Source: Pirellulales bacterium
GTDB lineage: Bacteria; Planctomycetota; Planctomycetia; Pirellulales; DATAWG01
Length of the DNA: 64,000 nucleotides
Direction of reading: 5' to 3'
NCBI GenBank assembly: GCA_036267355.1
Contig: DATAWG010000053.1
Coordinates: 1-64,000 of the forward strand
The notes beneath the pieces are model-generated. The model saw only the letters and a program-made list of their open reading frames with translations. It had not been told where the DNA came from and did no database searches. The translations under genes and the position numbers were made by a program. This document shows, in pieces, positions 24,050 to 32,042 of this stretch. Within the stretch, counting starts at the first letter, position 1. Each line of letters opens with the position of its first letter.

Positions 24050-24943
24050 ATGCAAGATTTCGCTCCCACTCGATTTTCGAATAGTTTGAACGGACGGATA
24101 CAGAACCGTGCCGCCGTCGAACGCACCAGTTGCTTTGTGCGGCTTTATCCGGCGGAAGGAATCGGCGAGTTTATTCAACTCGGCGATCCGATGCTGCTGA
24201 TCGGCCGCGACCCGTCGTCGAGTCTCGAGCTGGCCGACGATTCGGTGTCGCGTTCTCATGCGACGCTCGAATGCCTCGACGGCGAATTCGTGCTCTCCGA
24301 CCTCGGCAGCACCAATGGCACGTATGTCAACGAACGGCGGATCGATTCCCAGCGGCTTTGCCCCGGCGATCGCGTGCGATTCGGCAACCAGATTTTCAAA
24401 TTTCTTTCGGCCGACCGGATCGAAGCCGACTATTACGAGACCGTCTACGGCATGATGATCACCGACGGTTTGACGCAGGCTTATAGCAAGCGATATCTGA
24501 TGGATGTCATCGAGCGCGAGCTGCACCGCACGCACCGCACCCGCCGCCCGCTTTCGGTACTGATGCTCGACGTCGATCGCTTCAAAGAAATCAACGACAC
24601 CCACGGCCATATGACGGGCGACGAAGTGCTGGTGGAGATTTGCCGCCGAGCGAAAACGCAGCTTCGCAGCGACGAGGTGTTTGCCCGTTGCGGCGGCGAG
24701 GAATTTGCGCTGGTGATGAGCGACACTCCGCTCTCCGCGGCACACGAGGTCGCCGAACGGCTTCGCCAAACAATCGCCGATCATCCGGTGCACACCGAGC
24801 AAGGCGAGATTCGGGTTACCGTCAGCATCGGCATTGCTCGGACGCACGGCGAGGAAAGGGCGACGGCCTGCGAATTTCTGCACCGCGTCGATCAGCAGCT
24901 TTACGCCGCGAAACAGTCGGGCCGCAACCGCGTGATGAGTTGA
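24050..24943 (+). CDS. FHA-GGDEF diguanylate cyclase
   Basis: The 297-residue protein has an N-terminal FHA domain (LIGRDPSSSLEL at about 48-59, VSRSHATLE, GSTNGTYVNERR). It is followed by a GGDEF domain with DVDRFKEINDTHGH and an active-site CGGEEF at about residue 215. It should make cyclic di-GMP from two GTP. The inhibitory I-site position reads RSDE where RxxD is typical, so feedback inhibition may be altered. There is no membrane segment. ATG 24050 follows the kinase stop by 29 bases, so it is probably in the same transcript, and the FHA domain could read phosphothreonine made by that kinase. It converges with folD. Confidence 0.9.
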   Translation: MQDFAPTRFSNSLNGRIQNRAAVERTSCFVRLYPAEGIGEFIQLGDPMLLIGRDPSSSLELADDSVSRSHATLECLDGEFVLSDLGSTNGTYVNERRIDSQRLCPGDRVRFGNQIFKFLSADRIEADYYETVYGMMITDGLTQAYSKRYLMDVIERELHRTHRTRRPLSVLMLDVDRFKEINDTHGHMTGDEVLVEICRRAKTQLRSDEVFARCGGEEFALVMSDTPLSAAHEVAERLRQTIADHPVHTEQGEIRVTVSIGIARTHGEERATACEFLHRVDQQLYAAKQSGRNRVMS

Positions 24944-24970
24944 CCGTAGCTACCTCCCCGCCGCCGAATT

Positions 24971-25087
24971 GAGCCAGGAGGCCGAAGCGCGAGCAAGGGA
25001 ATCGTTTTGCTCCGGCCGAAATGGTGATTGGGCAATTGCCATCACGCTTCGTTACTTCCTTGCTTGCGCTGCGGGCTCCGGTTGCTG
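24971..25087. repeat. Repeat family C pair overlapping the folD stop
   Basis: A left arm (GAGCC...GCGCGAGCAAGGGAA, 24971-25001) and a right arm (TTCCTTGCTTGCGCTGCGGGCTC, about 25055-25077) are imperfect inverted copies. The right arm lies inside the 3' end of folD and supplies its last codons. Confidence 0.7.
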
Positions 25088-26023
25088 CGGGCTCTGGTGC
25101 GCCGCGAGGAGCGTGTTGTGCAGGAGCATGGTCACCGTCAGCGGGCCGACGCCGCCCGGCACCGGCGTGATGTAGCCGGCCACTTCGCGGACCGATGGAA
25201 AATCGACGTCGCCGAACATTTTTCCATCGAGGCGGTTCATTCCAACATCGATCACCGCCGCTCCCGGCTTCACCATGTCGGCCGTGATGAATCTTGCCCG
25301 GCCGATCGCCACGATCAAGATATCGGCTTGCCGAGTGATGTCGGCAAGATTGGACGTGCGGCTATGGCAGACCGTCACGGTCGCATCGGCCCCTGCTCCG
25401 CGCTGCACCAGCAGCAACGCCATCGGTTTGCCGACGATATCGCTTCGCCCGACGATCACCGCATGCCGGCCGGCAATTGGGATTTGGTTTCGCACGAGCA
25501 GTTGTTGGATGCCGTAAGGCGTGCAGGGCAAAAATCGCGGATGGCCTTGCGCGATAAGCCCGACGTTTTCAGGATGAAACGCGTCCACGTCTTTGAGCGG
25601 GCTGACGGCTCGCAACACTCGAGCCGCGTCGATCTGCGGCGGCAACGGCGTTTGCACCAGAATGCCATGCACCGGAGCACCATTGTTTCCGGTGCCGCTA
25701 TTTCCGGCGATATTCAACGTGGCGATGAGATCGAGCAGTTCATCGGTCGTTGTCGAGGTCGGAAGCCGATAGAGCTGGCTCACCATTCCGACTCGCCCAC
25801 AAGCCAATTGCTTGTTGCGAACATAGACTTCGCTCGCCGGATCATTGCCAACGAGCACCGCAGCCAGGCAAGGCGCGACGCCGTGCGCATCGACAAATTC
25901 AGCCACTTGCGCAGCCATTTCCTGCTGGATCGTCGCGGCGAGCGCTTTGCCGTCGAGAAGTTTTGCGGTCACAAGACACGCCCCAATCACGATGCGTTGC
26001 AAGATCCGATAATCATCGGGCAT
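25052..26023 (-). CDS. folD: FolD: methylene-THF dehydrogenase / cyclohydrolase
   Basis: This bifunctional enzyme interconverts 5,10-methylene-THF and 10-formyl-THF with NADP. Diagnostic stretches are SEVYVRNKQLACGRVG (catalytic YxxxK), GILVQTPLPPQID, KDVDAFHPENVG, PCTPYGI, VIVGRSDIVGKP (Rossmann) and TPVPGGVGPLTV. The ATG at 26023 gives 323 residues; a GTG at 25972 would give a more usual N-terminus (VTAKLLDGK). The last 15 or so residues (QSPQQPEPAAQARK) have no counterpart in the family as I know it and are encoded by a dispersed repeat arm. It stands alone; formate-linked one-carbon use elsewhere in the window (formate dehydrogenase) is a loose link only. Confidence 0.93.
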   Translation of the reverse strand: MPDDYRILQRIVIGACLVTAKLLDGKALAATIQQEMAAQVAEFVDAHGVAPCLAAVLVGNDPASEVYVRNKQLACGRVGMVSQLYRLPTSTTTDELLDLIATLNIAGNSGTGNNGAPVHGILVQTPLPPQIDAARVLRAVSPLKDVDAFHPENVGLIAQGHPRFLPCTPYGIQQLLVRNQIPIAGRHAVIVGRSDIVGKPMALLLVQRGAGADATVTVCHSRTSNLADITRQADILIVAIGRARFITADMVKPGAAVIDVGMNRLDGKMFGDVDFPSVREVAGYITPVPGGVGPLTVTMLLHNTLLAAHQSPQQPEPAAQARK

Positions 26024-26120
26024 CGAGCAGCATACACACTCGGGCGGTTAGCCGACAGTTCCGCGTTTGGAATTTGACGCGGCGAAATACGCGGCGGAAA
26101 GGCAATGATTTCCCCGGCCG

Positions 26121-27794
26121 CTATGCGGTCGCTTGTTCGCTCAAGCCGAGTTCCTGCCGCATCGTGTCGCGGATCTTGAACTTTTGGATCTTGCCGGTGA
26201 CCGTTTCTGGAAACGCTTCGACGAAGCGGACATATTTCGGCACTTTGAAGAATGCCAATCGGGCACGGCAAAAGTCGCGGAGTTCTTGCTCGGTGGCGGT
26301 TTGGCCCGTTTTGAGCTTGATCCATGCGCAGACTTCTTCGCCGTATTTTGGATCGGGCACGCCGACGACCGCCGCCTGCTCGACGGCCGGGTGCGTGAAC
26401 AGAAATTCTTCGATCTCGCGCGGATAGATGTTTTCGCCGCCGCGGATCACCATGTCCTTGATTCGGCCGGTGATTTTGTAATAACCGTTCGGAAGCCGCA
26501 GGGCGATGTCGCCCGTGTGCAGCCAGCCGTCGGCATCGATGGCGGCGCGTGTGGCCTCGGGATTCCTGTAATAGCCGAGCATCACAACATGGCCGCGGGC
26601 GCAGAGTTCCCCTTGCTCGTTGTCGCCGAGCGTGGCGCCGCTGACGGGATCGGCGATTTTCACTTCGATGTTCGGAATCGGCCGGCCCACGGTTTCCACG
26701 CGCATTTCCAGCGGATCGTCGGTGCGAGTTTGCGTGATGATCGGCGACGCTTCGGTTTGGCCGTAGCCGATCGTGATCTCGCTGCAGCCGAGATCGCCGA
26801 CCACGGCCCGCATGGTTTCGATCGGACAAGGGCTGCCCGACATGATGCCGGTGCGGAGCGAGGAAAGATCGCGACCGGGCCGGCTCGGGTCGTTCAATTC
26901 GGCGATGAACATCGTCGGTACGCCGTAGATCGCCGTGGCCCGTTCGCGCTCGATCGCGTCGAGTGTGGCGGTGGGGTCGAACGATTCGGCCGGGATGATC
27001 ATCGCCGCGCCGTGGACGACCGCGCTCGTGGTCCCGAGCACGCAGCCGAAACAATGGTAGAACGGCACCGGAATGCAGATCCGATCGCGCTCGGTAAGCT
27101 TCAGGCAATTGCCGAAATAAAACGTGTTCAGCAGCAGGTTGCGATGGCTGAGCGTGGCGGCCTTTGGAAAGCCGGTCGTGCCGGAGGTGTATTGAATGTT
27201 GATCGCGTCGTTCGGGCGGAGCGTGGCGGCGGACGCGTCGATCGCCGAATGCGGAGTTGTTTGGCCACGGCGGTACATTTCGTCCCACGAGATCATTCCG
27301 GACCGCGGTGTGCCGCGCATGGCGACCGCCCAGCGCAAGCGTGGAAACGCCGCTGTCTGCAATTGGCCTGGTTCGGCGGCCGCCATTTCCGGGCAAACTT
27401 CCGCGAGCATCGCGAAATAGTCCGACTTCTTAAAGCCGTCGATCAGAAACAGGGCCGTCGCATCGCATTGGTTCAAAACATATTTCAGTTCGAACGGCCG
27501 ATAAGCCGGGTTGATCGTCACTAGCACCGCCCCGATTCGCGCGGTGGCGAATTGCAAGAGGACCCATTCCGGAACGTTCGTGGCCCAAACGGCCACATGC
27601 TCGCCGCTGCGGATCCCGAGAGCCAACAACCCGCGGGCCGCATCGTCGACGCGCTCCAAAAACTCCCGCCACGAGAGCCGCAGATTCAATTGCGGAAACA
27701 CGAGCGCATCGCGGTCGGCAAAGCGGCCGGCGGTCGCCGCGAGCGCCTGGCCGATCGTCAGCCCTTCGACCCAAGGAGTGTCTGAATCCGCCAT
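26121..27794 (-). CDS. AMP-binding acyl-CoA synthetase
   Basis: The 557-residue protein is an ANL-family acid:CoA ligase. It shows the phosphate loop YTSGTTGFPKAATLSHRN (about 190), GYGQTEASP, the hinge region GWLHTGDIALRLPNGYYKITGRIKD, and the catalytic Lys near the C-terminus in ETVTGKIQK. It activates a fatty or related carboxylic acid to its CoA ester; the medium/long-chain type is most likely. The start WVEGLTIGQAL after MADSDTP is regular. The upstream neighbour on the same strand is an LptF/G-type permease separated by repeat DNA, so it is likely a separate unit. Confidence 0.88.
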   Translation of the reverse strand: MADSDTPWVEGLTIGQALAATAGRFADRDALVFPQLNLRLSWREFLERVDDAARGLLALGIRSGEHVAVWATNVPEWVLLQFATARIGAVLVTINPAYRPFELKYVLNQCDATALFLIDGFKKSDYFAMLAEVCPEMAAAEPGQLQTAAFPRLRWAVAMRGTPRSGMISWDEMYRRGQTTPHSAIDASAATLRPNDAINIQYTSGTTGFPKAATLSHRNLLLNTFYFGNCLKLTERDRICIPVPFYHCFGCVLGTTSAVVHGAAMIIPAESFDPTATLDAIERERATAIYGVPTMFIAELNDPSRPGRDLSSLRTGIMSGSPCPIETMRAVVGDLGCSEITIGYGQTEASPIITQTRTDDPLEMRVETVGRPIPNIEVKIADPVSGATLGDNEQGELCARGHVVMLGYYRNPEATRAAIDADGWLHTGDIALRLPNGYYKITGRIKDMVIRGGENIYPREIEEFLFTHPAVEQAAVVGVPDPKYGEEVCAWIKLKTGQTATEQELRDFCRARLAFFKVPKYVRFVEAFPETVTGKIQKFKIRDTMRQELGLSEQATA

Positions 27795-27884
27795 GCGATA
27801 CCGTCTCCTCCGGGGGCCCGGACGCCTGCAGCGCTAGCAAGGATGACTTCGGTTGGTGCGCCAAAAGGGGTCGGCCGCGCCAAA

Positions 27885-27962
27885 GGGGTCAGGCACATTT
27901 TTCGGCGTTGCGCTTTTTCGACAATGCCGGCCGCCGATGTGCCGAAAAATGAGCCAGACCCC
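27885..27962. repeat. Palindromic repeat family H
   Basis: Two 22-bp arms (27885-27906 and 27941-27962) are reverse complements with two mismatches; the core is CATTTTTCGGC. The right arm ends one base before the stop triplet of the permease gene. A single arm of the GCGCTAGCAAGG repeat lies just before it at about 27830-27845. Confidence 0.85.
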
Positions 27963-27963
27963 G

Positions 27964-29097
27964 TTATTCGCGCAGTGGGTCCGACATCGCGATCGCCAGC
28001 GGCACAAACACCATCAGCGGCAGCCACGCCGCCAGCGACGGGCTGATCCAATAGCTCGACCCCAAATATTGCGCCCCCATCACCAACATCAGAAACGCCA
28101 CCACCAATCCGACGCACATTCCAATCGCCGCGAAAACATTCTTCCCCCGCTGCAACATCAACGGCAAACCGAGAAACAACAGTGTCATATCCAACAGCGG
28201 CTGTAGCGGCCGAGCATGGATTGCCACCGCCACGTCGGCCCCCAGCGCCAAGCTCCGATTACGCAACCCGGCTACTAATTCTAGGAACGAGGCGTAGCGC
28301 AGCCAATCGTCGGCCCCGACGAGTTGTTCGAACGTGATATCGCTCGGCACAAAGCATTGGTCCTCCTTCAGCCAATGATAGTCGTGCGGCGACAGCACGA
28401 GCGGCTTGCCGTTTTTGTCCAACAGCGACGGCCGCTTGGCCAAATCCTTCGGCTGCGTGAGCCCAGTCATAAGATAGCCGCTCGGATGCTTGGCATCGGC
28501 CGGAAGGTAATAGGCGTCGGCCGCTTGAAGCTGTTTGTAAGGGGCATCGAGCGACTGGGGGAGCATGAAATTTGGCTCGATGATTTGCCGGGCTTTGGCG
28601 ACGGTCTGCTTGCCGCGGAGGAGGATGTCGGTCGAATCGTCGCGCTTGGGGCGGAGTTCTTTGGCCCGCTCGCCGCCCAGATCGTGCGAATCGAGAGCCA
28701 ACTTGTCGCGCACGCGTGGAATCACCAGTTCGCGGCTCGCGGCCGCAAGCAGACTAATCACTAGCGCCGCATACACGATCGGCTTGATGATCCGCCGCTG
28801 GGAAATACCCGCCGCCAAAAGGGCCGTCAGTTCGTTGAATCGCTGGAACATCGCCAGCGTAAACATCGCCGCGATCAAGGCCACGATTCCGCTGGTGGCG
28901 TCGAAAAACGACAGGCTTCGGTAGACGTAGTATTTCCCGATCACCGCGAACACGCCGCCGTGTCTTTCCCCATAGCTAATAAACTCTTCCAAATTCGTGA
29001 ACGCATCGATCACGATATACAGCCCATCCATGCTGCAAAAGCAGATCAAGAAAATCTGCAAGAATTGGCGGAGCAGGTATCGGTAGAGGATGAACAT
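27964..29097 (-). CDS. LptF/LptG-family permease
   Basis: The ATG at 29097 gives 377 residues beginning MFILYRYLLRQFLQIF, the classic start of the YjgP/YjgQ family. There are about three N-terminal helices, a soluble periplasmic beta-jellyroll-like middle (about 130-280), and three C-terminal helices (LLDMTLLFLGLPLML, AAIGMCVGLVVAFLML, PSLAAWLPLMVFVPLAI). In the LPS export machine LptF and LptG form the membrane part with LptB. Only one subunit is present here; LptB and the second permease must be elsewhere. A 23-residue upstream extension of the frame is not supported. Confidence 0.87.
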   Translation of the reverse strand: MFILYRYLLRQFLQIFLICFCSMDGLYIVIDAFTNLEEFISYGERHGGVFAVIGKYYVYRSLSFFDATSGIVALIAAMFTLAMFQRFNELTALLAAGISQRRIIKPIVYAALVISLLAAASRELVIPRVRDKLALDSHDLGGERAKELRPKRDDSTDILLRGKQTVAKARQIIEPNFMLPQSLDAPYKQLQAADAYYLPADAKHPSGYLMTGLTQPKDLAKRPSLLDKNGKPLVLSPHDYHWLKEDQCFVPSDITFEQLVGADDWLRYASFLELVAGLRNRSLALGADVAVAIHARPLQPLLDMTLLFLGLPLMLQRGKNVFAAIGMCVGLVVAFLMLVMGAQYLGSSYWISPSLAAWLPLMVFVPLAIAMSDPLRE

Positions 29098-29260
29098 GCT
29101 CGCGCCGGCGGTGGGCGAAAAAGACCGGCCAAATGACAAGACAAAACGGCCGGGAGTATTGGGCAATGGTGGGCCGAAGGATAGGGAACCGTCCGTCGCC
29201 GGTCAAGATGAAGGGGGGAAGCACGAGCCGGGGCGGCAGGGGAGGCGTCAACGCCGGCCC

Positions 29261-29330
29261 GACGCGCGAAACCGCAAGCGAGCTGCTTTCCCTAGCGGCG
29301 GCTTGAGGCTCGCTTGCGATTTCGCGCGTC
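29261..29330. repeat. Palindromic repeat family A, copy 2
   Basis: Arms at 29261-29283 and 29308-29330 are 23 bp with one mismatch and a 24-nt loop, almost identical to copy 1 at 1653-1722. The flanks (GGGCGGCAGGGG... and ...CCCCGCCGCCC) extend the symmetry. The gap 29098-29442 holds no gene. Confidence 0.9.
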
Positions 29331-29442
29331 CGGCCGCAGCCCCCGCTTCCCCTTGCACCGCTTGCCCCGCCGCCCACTAGCAACTTGGCGAACAGCGATG
29401 GTAAACTAACGGTTACGTTGCACTTCCACCGGAGTATTTCGC

Positions 29443-31938
29443 ATGGCCACCGCCACCTGTCCCAAATGTCATCTGCAGGTTTCCCTGCCAAATACCGACG
29501 ACCACACGGTTTGGGTCCGCTGTCCGTTGTGCGGCGGGCAATACTCGCTCCGCACGGCCCTCGACCATGTTCCGCCGTCGCTGGAAATCCTCGGTCCAGC
29601 CGCCGCTGCTTCGACGGCCGCGGCTGGCGAAATGGTTGAATCGGGTGGCATGGCCGCCGCGGCGGGAATGGCGGCATTCGGCGAAATGCATGCTCCAAAC
29701 ATGCCGGCGGGCGAAATGCCGGTCCATGAATTGGCCGGCCACGAACTTCAAGCCCATGGCGAAATGGGCACGCCCGCCGACACGCTCGCACATCCCGAAC
29801 ACGGCGCAATGTTGGCCCCGCTCGCCGACGAGCATTTTCTGCATGCCGATCAAGGCGCCAACGGCGAACACACGGCCCAGCTCGCGTCGGGCGCTCCGTC
29901 GGACCATGCCGCCGCCCAGCCGCTGGGATTGGACCAGGTAGGCAGCGAGCCGCACGATCTTGGCGAACATCTCGGCGATTTCGATCTTGATGCAACCGAG
30001 CACAATGGACTGAATCCCGAGGGCGCTTTTATCGGGCACGGCGGATTGGCTGCGCACGAGTTGGCCGCGCACGAGGTGGCCGAACACCCCGAGCATGCCG
30101 GCGAAGAAGGTCTGTTGGAACACGATCCGTCGGAGGCCCTGTTCGGCGAGGTGCATGAGGGCACGAACGATAGGGCCGGTGGCGAACACGAGCACGCGAT
30201 CGGACCAAATGGCGAACACGTGATCCAGCCCAGCGACGCGACCGATGGCGATCCGGAATTCCAATTTGCGGATGCCGAAGCCGGGGCGGAAGAAGATGGA
30301 GGCGACGAGCAGCAGGCGATGGGCGGAATCGCGACGATGGTGAAAACCGCCCCGCCGCCGAAAAAACGGCGGCAAGCGCCGCTGATGGTGAAGGTCGTCG
30401 GCGTTCTGGTGGGCTTGGGATTTGGCGTGATCGGCTGCTACCTCGTGTTCGGCGTGTTCTTGCTGATCGGCAACCACGAGGCTTCGATGTGGGGACAGCA
30501 ATTCCATTTGAAATCGATCTATCCGACGTTCGTCAGCAAGCATATTGCCGACGAGCCGACGCCGCCGGCCCACCATGCAAAAACGCCCGAAAAGCTGACT
30601 GCCGGATCGACGCCGGTGGCGAATCCCGTAGCCCCGCCCGCTTCGCCCGACAATGGGGGTCCGCCGGCAACCCCCGGCACGCCGGCAGCGAACGCTCTGG
30701 CGCAGCAGCCCGACAAGACTTCGACGCCGCTGGAGACGTTCGAAGATCCGACGAAGGCTCCTCCCAGCGACTTAGAAAAACCCAATTCGTCGAAGCCCGA
30801 TCTTTCTAAGCCCGATGTGCCGAGCGTCGCGTCGCCGAAATTCGAGGAACCGGCATTGCCCTTCGGCGACAAGACCCAAGGTAAAACGCCTGACAAAACG
30901 CCCGATAAGACAGCAGACAAAACGCCGGAAAAATTGACCACGCCAGCCGTTCCTGAAAAAGTTGCTCCGGCCTTCGAAGACCCGACCGCAAAGCCGGATA
31001 AGCCGGCCGTGACACCGGAAAAACCCGCCACGACGCCAGACAAACCGGCTGCCATCCCGGCCAAGCCGGAAACGCCGGCAGTTCCACCCGAAACAACTCT
31101 GCCGGCCGGCATTCCACCCACCGGAAAGACGCCCGATAAAACGCCTGAAGCGCCGCCCGAAAAGACCGTCGAAAAGCCGGTCGTGCCGGTTCCGGAAAAA
31201 CCGGACGAACATCCGGCTCCCACAGCCGAAGCACAGCCGCCGGCTGCCGATCAACTCGCCAAAGTCGATGTTGCACTGACGCTTAGCGAGCAAACCTCGG
31301 AGAATCTCAAATCGGCTGCGCCGGGCGCCGATCGCTCGAGCAGGATCAAGGCCAGCGTGGCCAACTACAAGGCGATGAGCCACTTGGCCACCGAACTCGG
31401 GGCCCTCGGCAGCCCGTCGGCCGACCCGGCATTCGCCGCCCGCATCGAGGCGTTGCGGAAGAAAGCCGCGGCGCTGGCCGAAACGATGGGCTCGCCCGCC
31501 GAGCGCGACACGACTGCCATGCTCGCCGGCAAATGGATCGCATCGCCATCGCGCAAGGAAGGGGGCGCGGTGATCGTCGGCACGCTCGTCAAGATCGAGC
31601 CGGCCGACAAAGGCTTCGTAGCGCATATCAAGATGCCGAGCGATTCCAAGGAGCTGGCCTTCACGACGGCGAAGAAGCCCGAGGCGGCCGAGGGTTCGCC
31701 GGTTGTCGTGCTCGGCCTGCTCAACGCCGACGACGGCGGCACGGCGATCGAAATCCTACCCTCGTCCGACGACAAATCCGCCGCTCCGCCGCCCGCCGAT
31801 AAACCCGCGACCGATAAACCCGCGACCGATAAATCCGCGACCGATAAACCAGCCACAGACAACGCGGCGCCCGTAAAACCGGCAGCGGATAAACCGGCAG
31901 CGGATAAAGCGGCAGCGGATAAACCGGCGGCTCAATAG
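29443..31938 (+). CDS. Zinc-ribbon membrane protein with long Lys/Pro repeats
   Basis: The 831-residue product starts with a four-Cys zinc ribbon (C6, C9, C27, C30: CPKC and CPLC) like the MJ0042/zinc-ribbon domain common in planctomycetes. A 260-residue Ala/Gly/His/Glu-rich segment follows, then one membrane helix (about 316-342, VVGVLVGLGFGVIGCYLVFGV). Next is a Lys/Pro/Thr-rich stalk of TPDK- and KPA-type units (about 376-600) and a compact C-terminal domain (about 605-780). The tail is five-residue DKPAT/DKPAA repeats. The N-terminus should be cytoplasmic and the stalk outside. It may bridge the cytoplasm and the cell envelope. No enzyme motif is seen. Confidence 0.75.
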   Translation: MATATCPKCHLQVSLPNTDDHTVWVRCPLCGGQYSLRTALDHVPPSLEILGPAAAASTAAAGEMVESGGMAAAAGMAAFGEMHAPNMPAGEMPVHELAGHELQAHGEMGTPADTLAHPEHGAMLAPLADEHFLHADQGANGEHTAQLASGAPSDHAAAQPLGLDQVGSEPHDLGEHLGDFDLDATEHNGLNPEGAFIGHGGLAAHELAAHEVAEHPEHAGEEGLLEHDPSEALFGEVHEGTNDRAGGEHEHAIGPNGEHVIQPSDATDGDPEFQFADAEAGAEEDGGDEQQAMGGIATMVKTAPPPKKRRQAPLMVKVVGVLVGLGFGVIGCYLVFGVFLLIGNHEASMWGQQFHLKSIYPTFVSKHIADEPTPPAHHAKTPEKLTAGSTPVANPVAPPASPDNGGPPATPGTPAANALAQQPDKTSTPLETFEDPTKAPPSDLEKPNSSKPDLSKPDVPSVASPKFEEPALPFGDKTQGKTPDKTPDKTADKTPEKLTTPAVPEKVAPAFEDPTAKPDKPAVTPEKPATTPDKPAAIPAKPETPAVPPETTLPAGIPPTGKTPDKTPEAPPEKTVEKPVVPVPEKPDEHPAPTAEAQPPAADQLAKVDVALTLSEQTSENLKSAAPGADRSSRIKASVANYKAMSHLATELGALGSPSADPAFAARIEALRKKAAALAETMGSPAERDTTAMLAGKWIASPSRKEGGAVIVGTLVKIEPADKGFVAHIKMPSDSKELAFTTAKKPEAAEGSPVVVLGLLNADDGGTAIEILPSSDDKSAAPPPADKPATDKPATDKSATDKPATDNAAPVKPAADKPAADKAAADKPAAQ
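31797..31935 (+). repeat. 15-bp coding tandem repeats
   Basis: About nine 15-bp units in two runs encode DKPAT-like and then ADKPA-like pentapeptides at the C-terminus of the zinc-ribbon protein. Units are nearly identical at the DNA level, so copy number may vary between strains. Confidence 0.85.
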
Positions 31939-31946
31939 CGCTCTTG

Positions 31947-32002
31947 GAGCCTGCTGCGCTCGCAAGGGAATACCGAAACTTCCTTGCTAGCGCCGCGGGC
32001 TC
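31947..32002. repeat. Repeat family C, inverted pair
   Basis: Arms at 31947-31970 and 31980-32002 pair with few mismatches around a 9-nt loop; the core is GCGCTAGCAAGGAA. It lies 9 bp after the stop of the zinc-ribbon gene. Confidence 0.85.
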
Positions 32003-32042
32003 GTTGCATTCCTCACCCCTCGCCCTCACCTGTGCTCCCTCC

